From positions 1 to 13,890 of the forward strand of contig JANLQP010000189.1 of NCBI GenBank assembly GCA_031367895.1: 13,890 nt of DNA. The letters run 5' to 3'. Made by a program: the position numbers and the translations under genes. Shown here piece by piece: positions 13,812 to 13,890 of this stretch. A model generated the notes under the pieces. It searched no databases, was not told the origin of the DNA, and saw only the letters and a program-made list of their open reading frames with translations. This DNA is from Ga0077555 sp031367895. GTDB lineage: Bacteria; Pseudomonadota; Alphaproteobacteria; Rhizobiales; Hyphomicrobiaceae. How positions within the stretch are numbered: position 1 is the stretch's first letter; every line of letters starts with the position of its first letter.

Positions 13812-13890
13812 CATCCCTCCCGGTCATGTTTTTGGGGGCATGCACCCCGTTTGCTGAAAGGCTAATCAGGTTTACCGTGGCCGCGCAACG

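Noticed and set aside
12985..13857. A 290-codon plus-strand frame opposite the binding-protein genes
   Set aside because: It is antisense to clear TTT binding-protein genes with signal peptides and ribosome sites.

Overview
The window is GC-rich with dense codon use and looks like chromosomal DNA of an alphaproteobacterium, probably of the order Hyphomicrobiales (Rhizobiales). This rests on the protein families and on several tandem genes for periplasmic substrate-binding proteins of the tripartite tricarboxylate transporter (TTT/Bug) type. The lineage is inference; there is no rRNA or tRNA to confirm it.

Layout. Plus strand, 1-2926: the end of a probable gltBD operon (gltD, 59-1498), a 63-residue C-terminally anchored membrane protein (1580-1771), and a luciferase-like (LLM) flavin oxidoreductase (1880-2926). 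Every gene after this point is on the minus strand. They are: a 622-residue membrane-anchored protein with a peptidoglycan-binding-like domain and 40-residue coiled-coil repeats (4859-2991); a YbdK-type carboxylate-amine ligase (6373-5243); a DUF1345 membrane protein (7595-6936); an Ada-like AraC/O6-methylguanine methyltransferase fusion without the Ada N-terminal domain (8587-7682); AMP nucleosidase (10193-8715); a metallo-beta-lactamase-fold lactonase-like hydrolase (11178-10369); two intact TTT-type binding proteins (12201-11230 and 13386-12409); and a third that has lost about 195 central residues in frame (13811-13434).

How the genes work together. gltD makes glutamate with an unseen gltB, which should lie just to the left. 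The three binding-protein genes and the hydrolase read as one cluster, plausibly uptake plus hydrolysis of a lactone or carboxylate. No TctA/TctB-like membrane subunits are present here. The remaining genes are housekeeping or stress functions (DNA alkylation repair, AMP turnover, glutamate-type ligation) with no obvious shared pathway.

The unusual content lies mostly between genes. (1) A dispersed hairpin repeat occurs three times: at the left edge, and as an inverted pair between the two intact binding-protein genes. The pair differs by compensating stem changes. (2) A long inverted repeat is built from GTGA words spaced exactly 8 nt apart and supplies the stop codon of the hydrolase gene. 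(3) A likely fossil of a caspase-like (peptidase C14) gene start has an in-frame stop right after its signal peptide. (4) The internally deleted TTT binding protein. No phage, IS element, CRISPR array or clear defence system was recognised.
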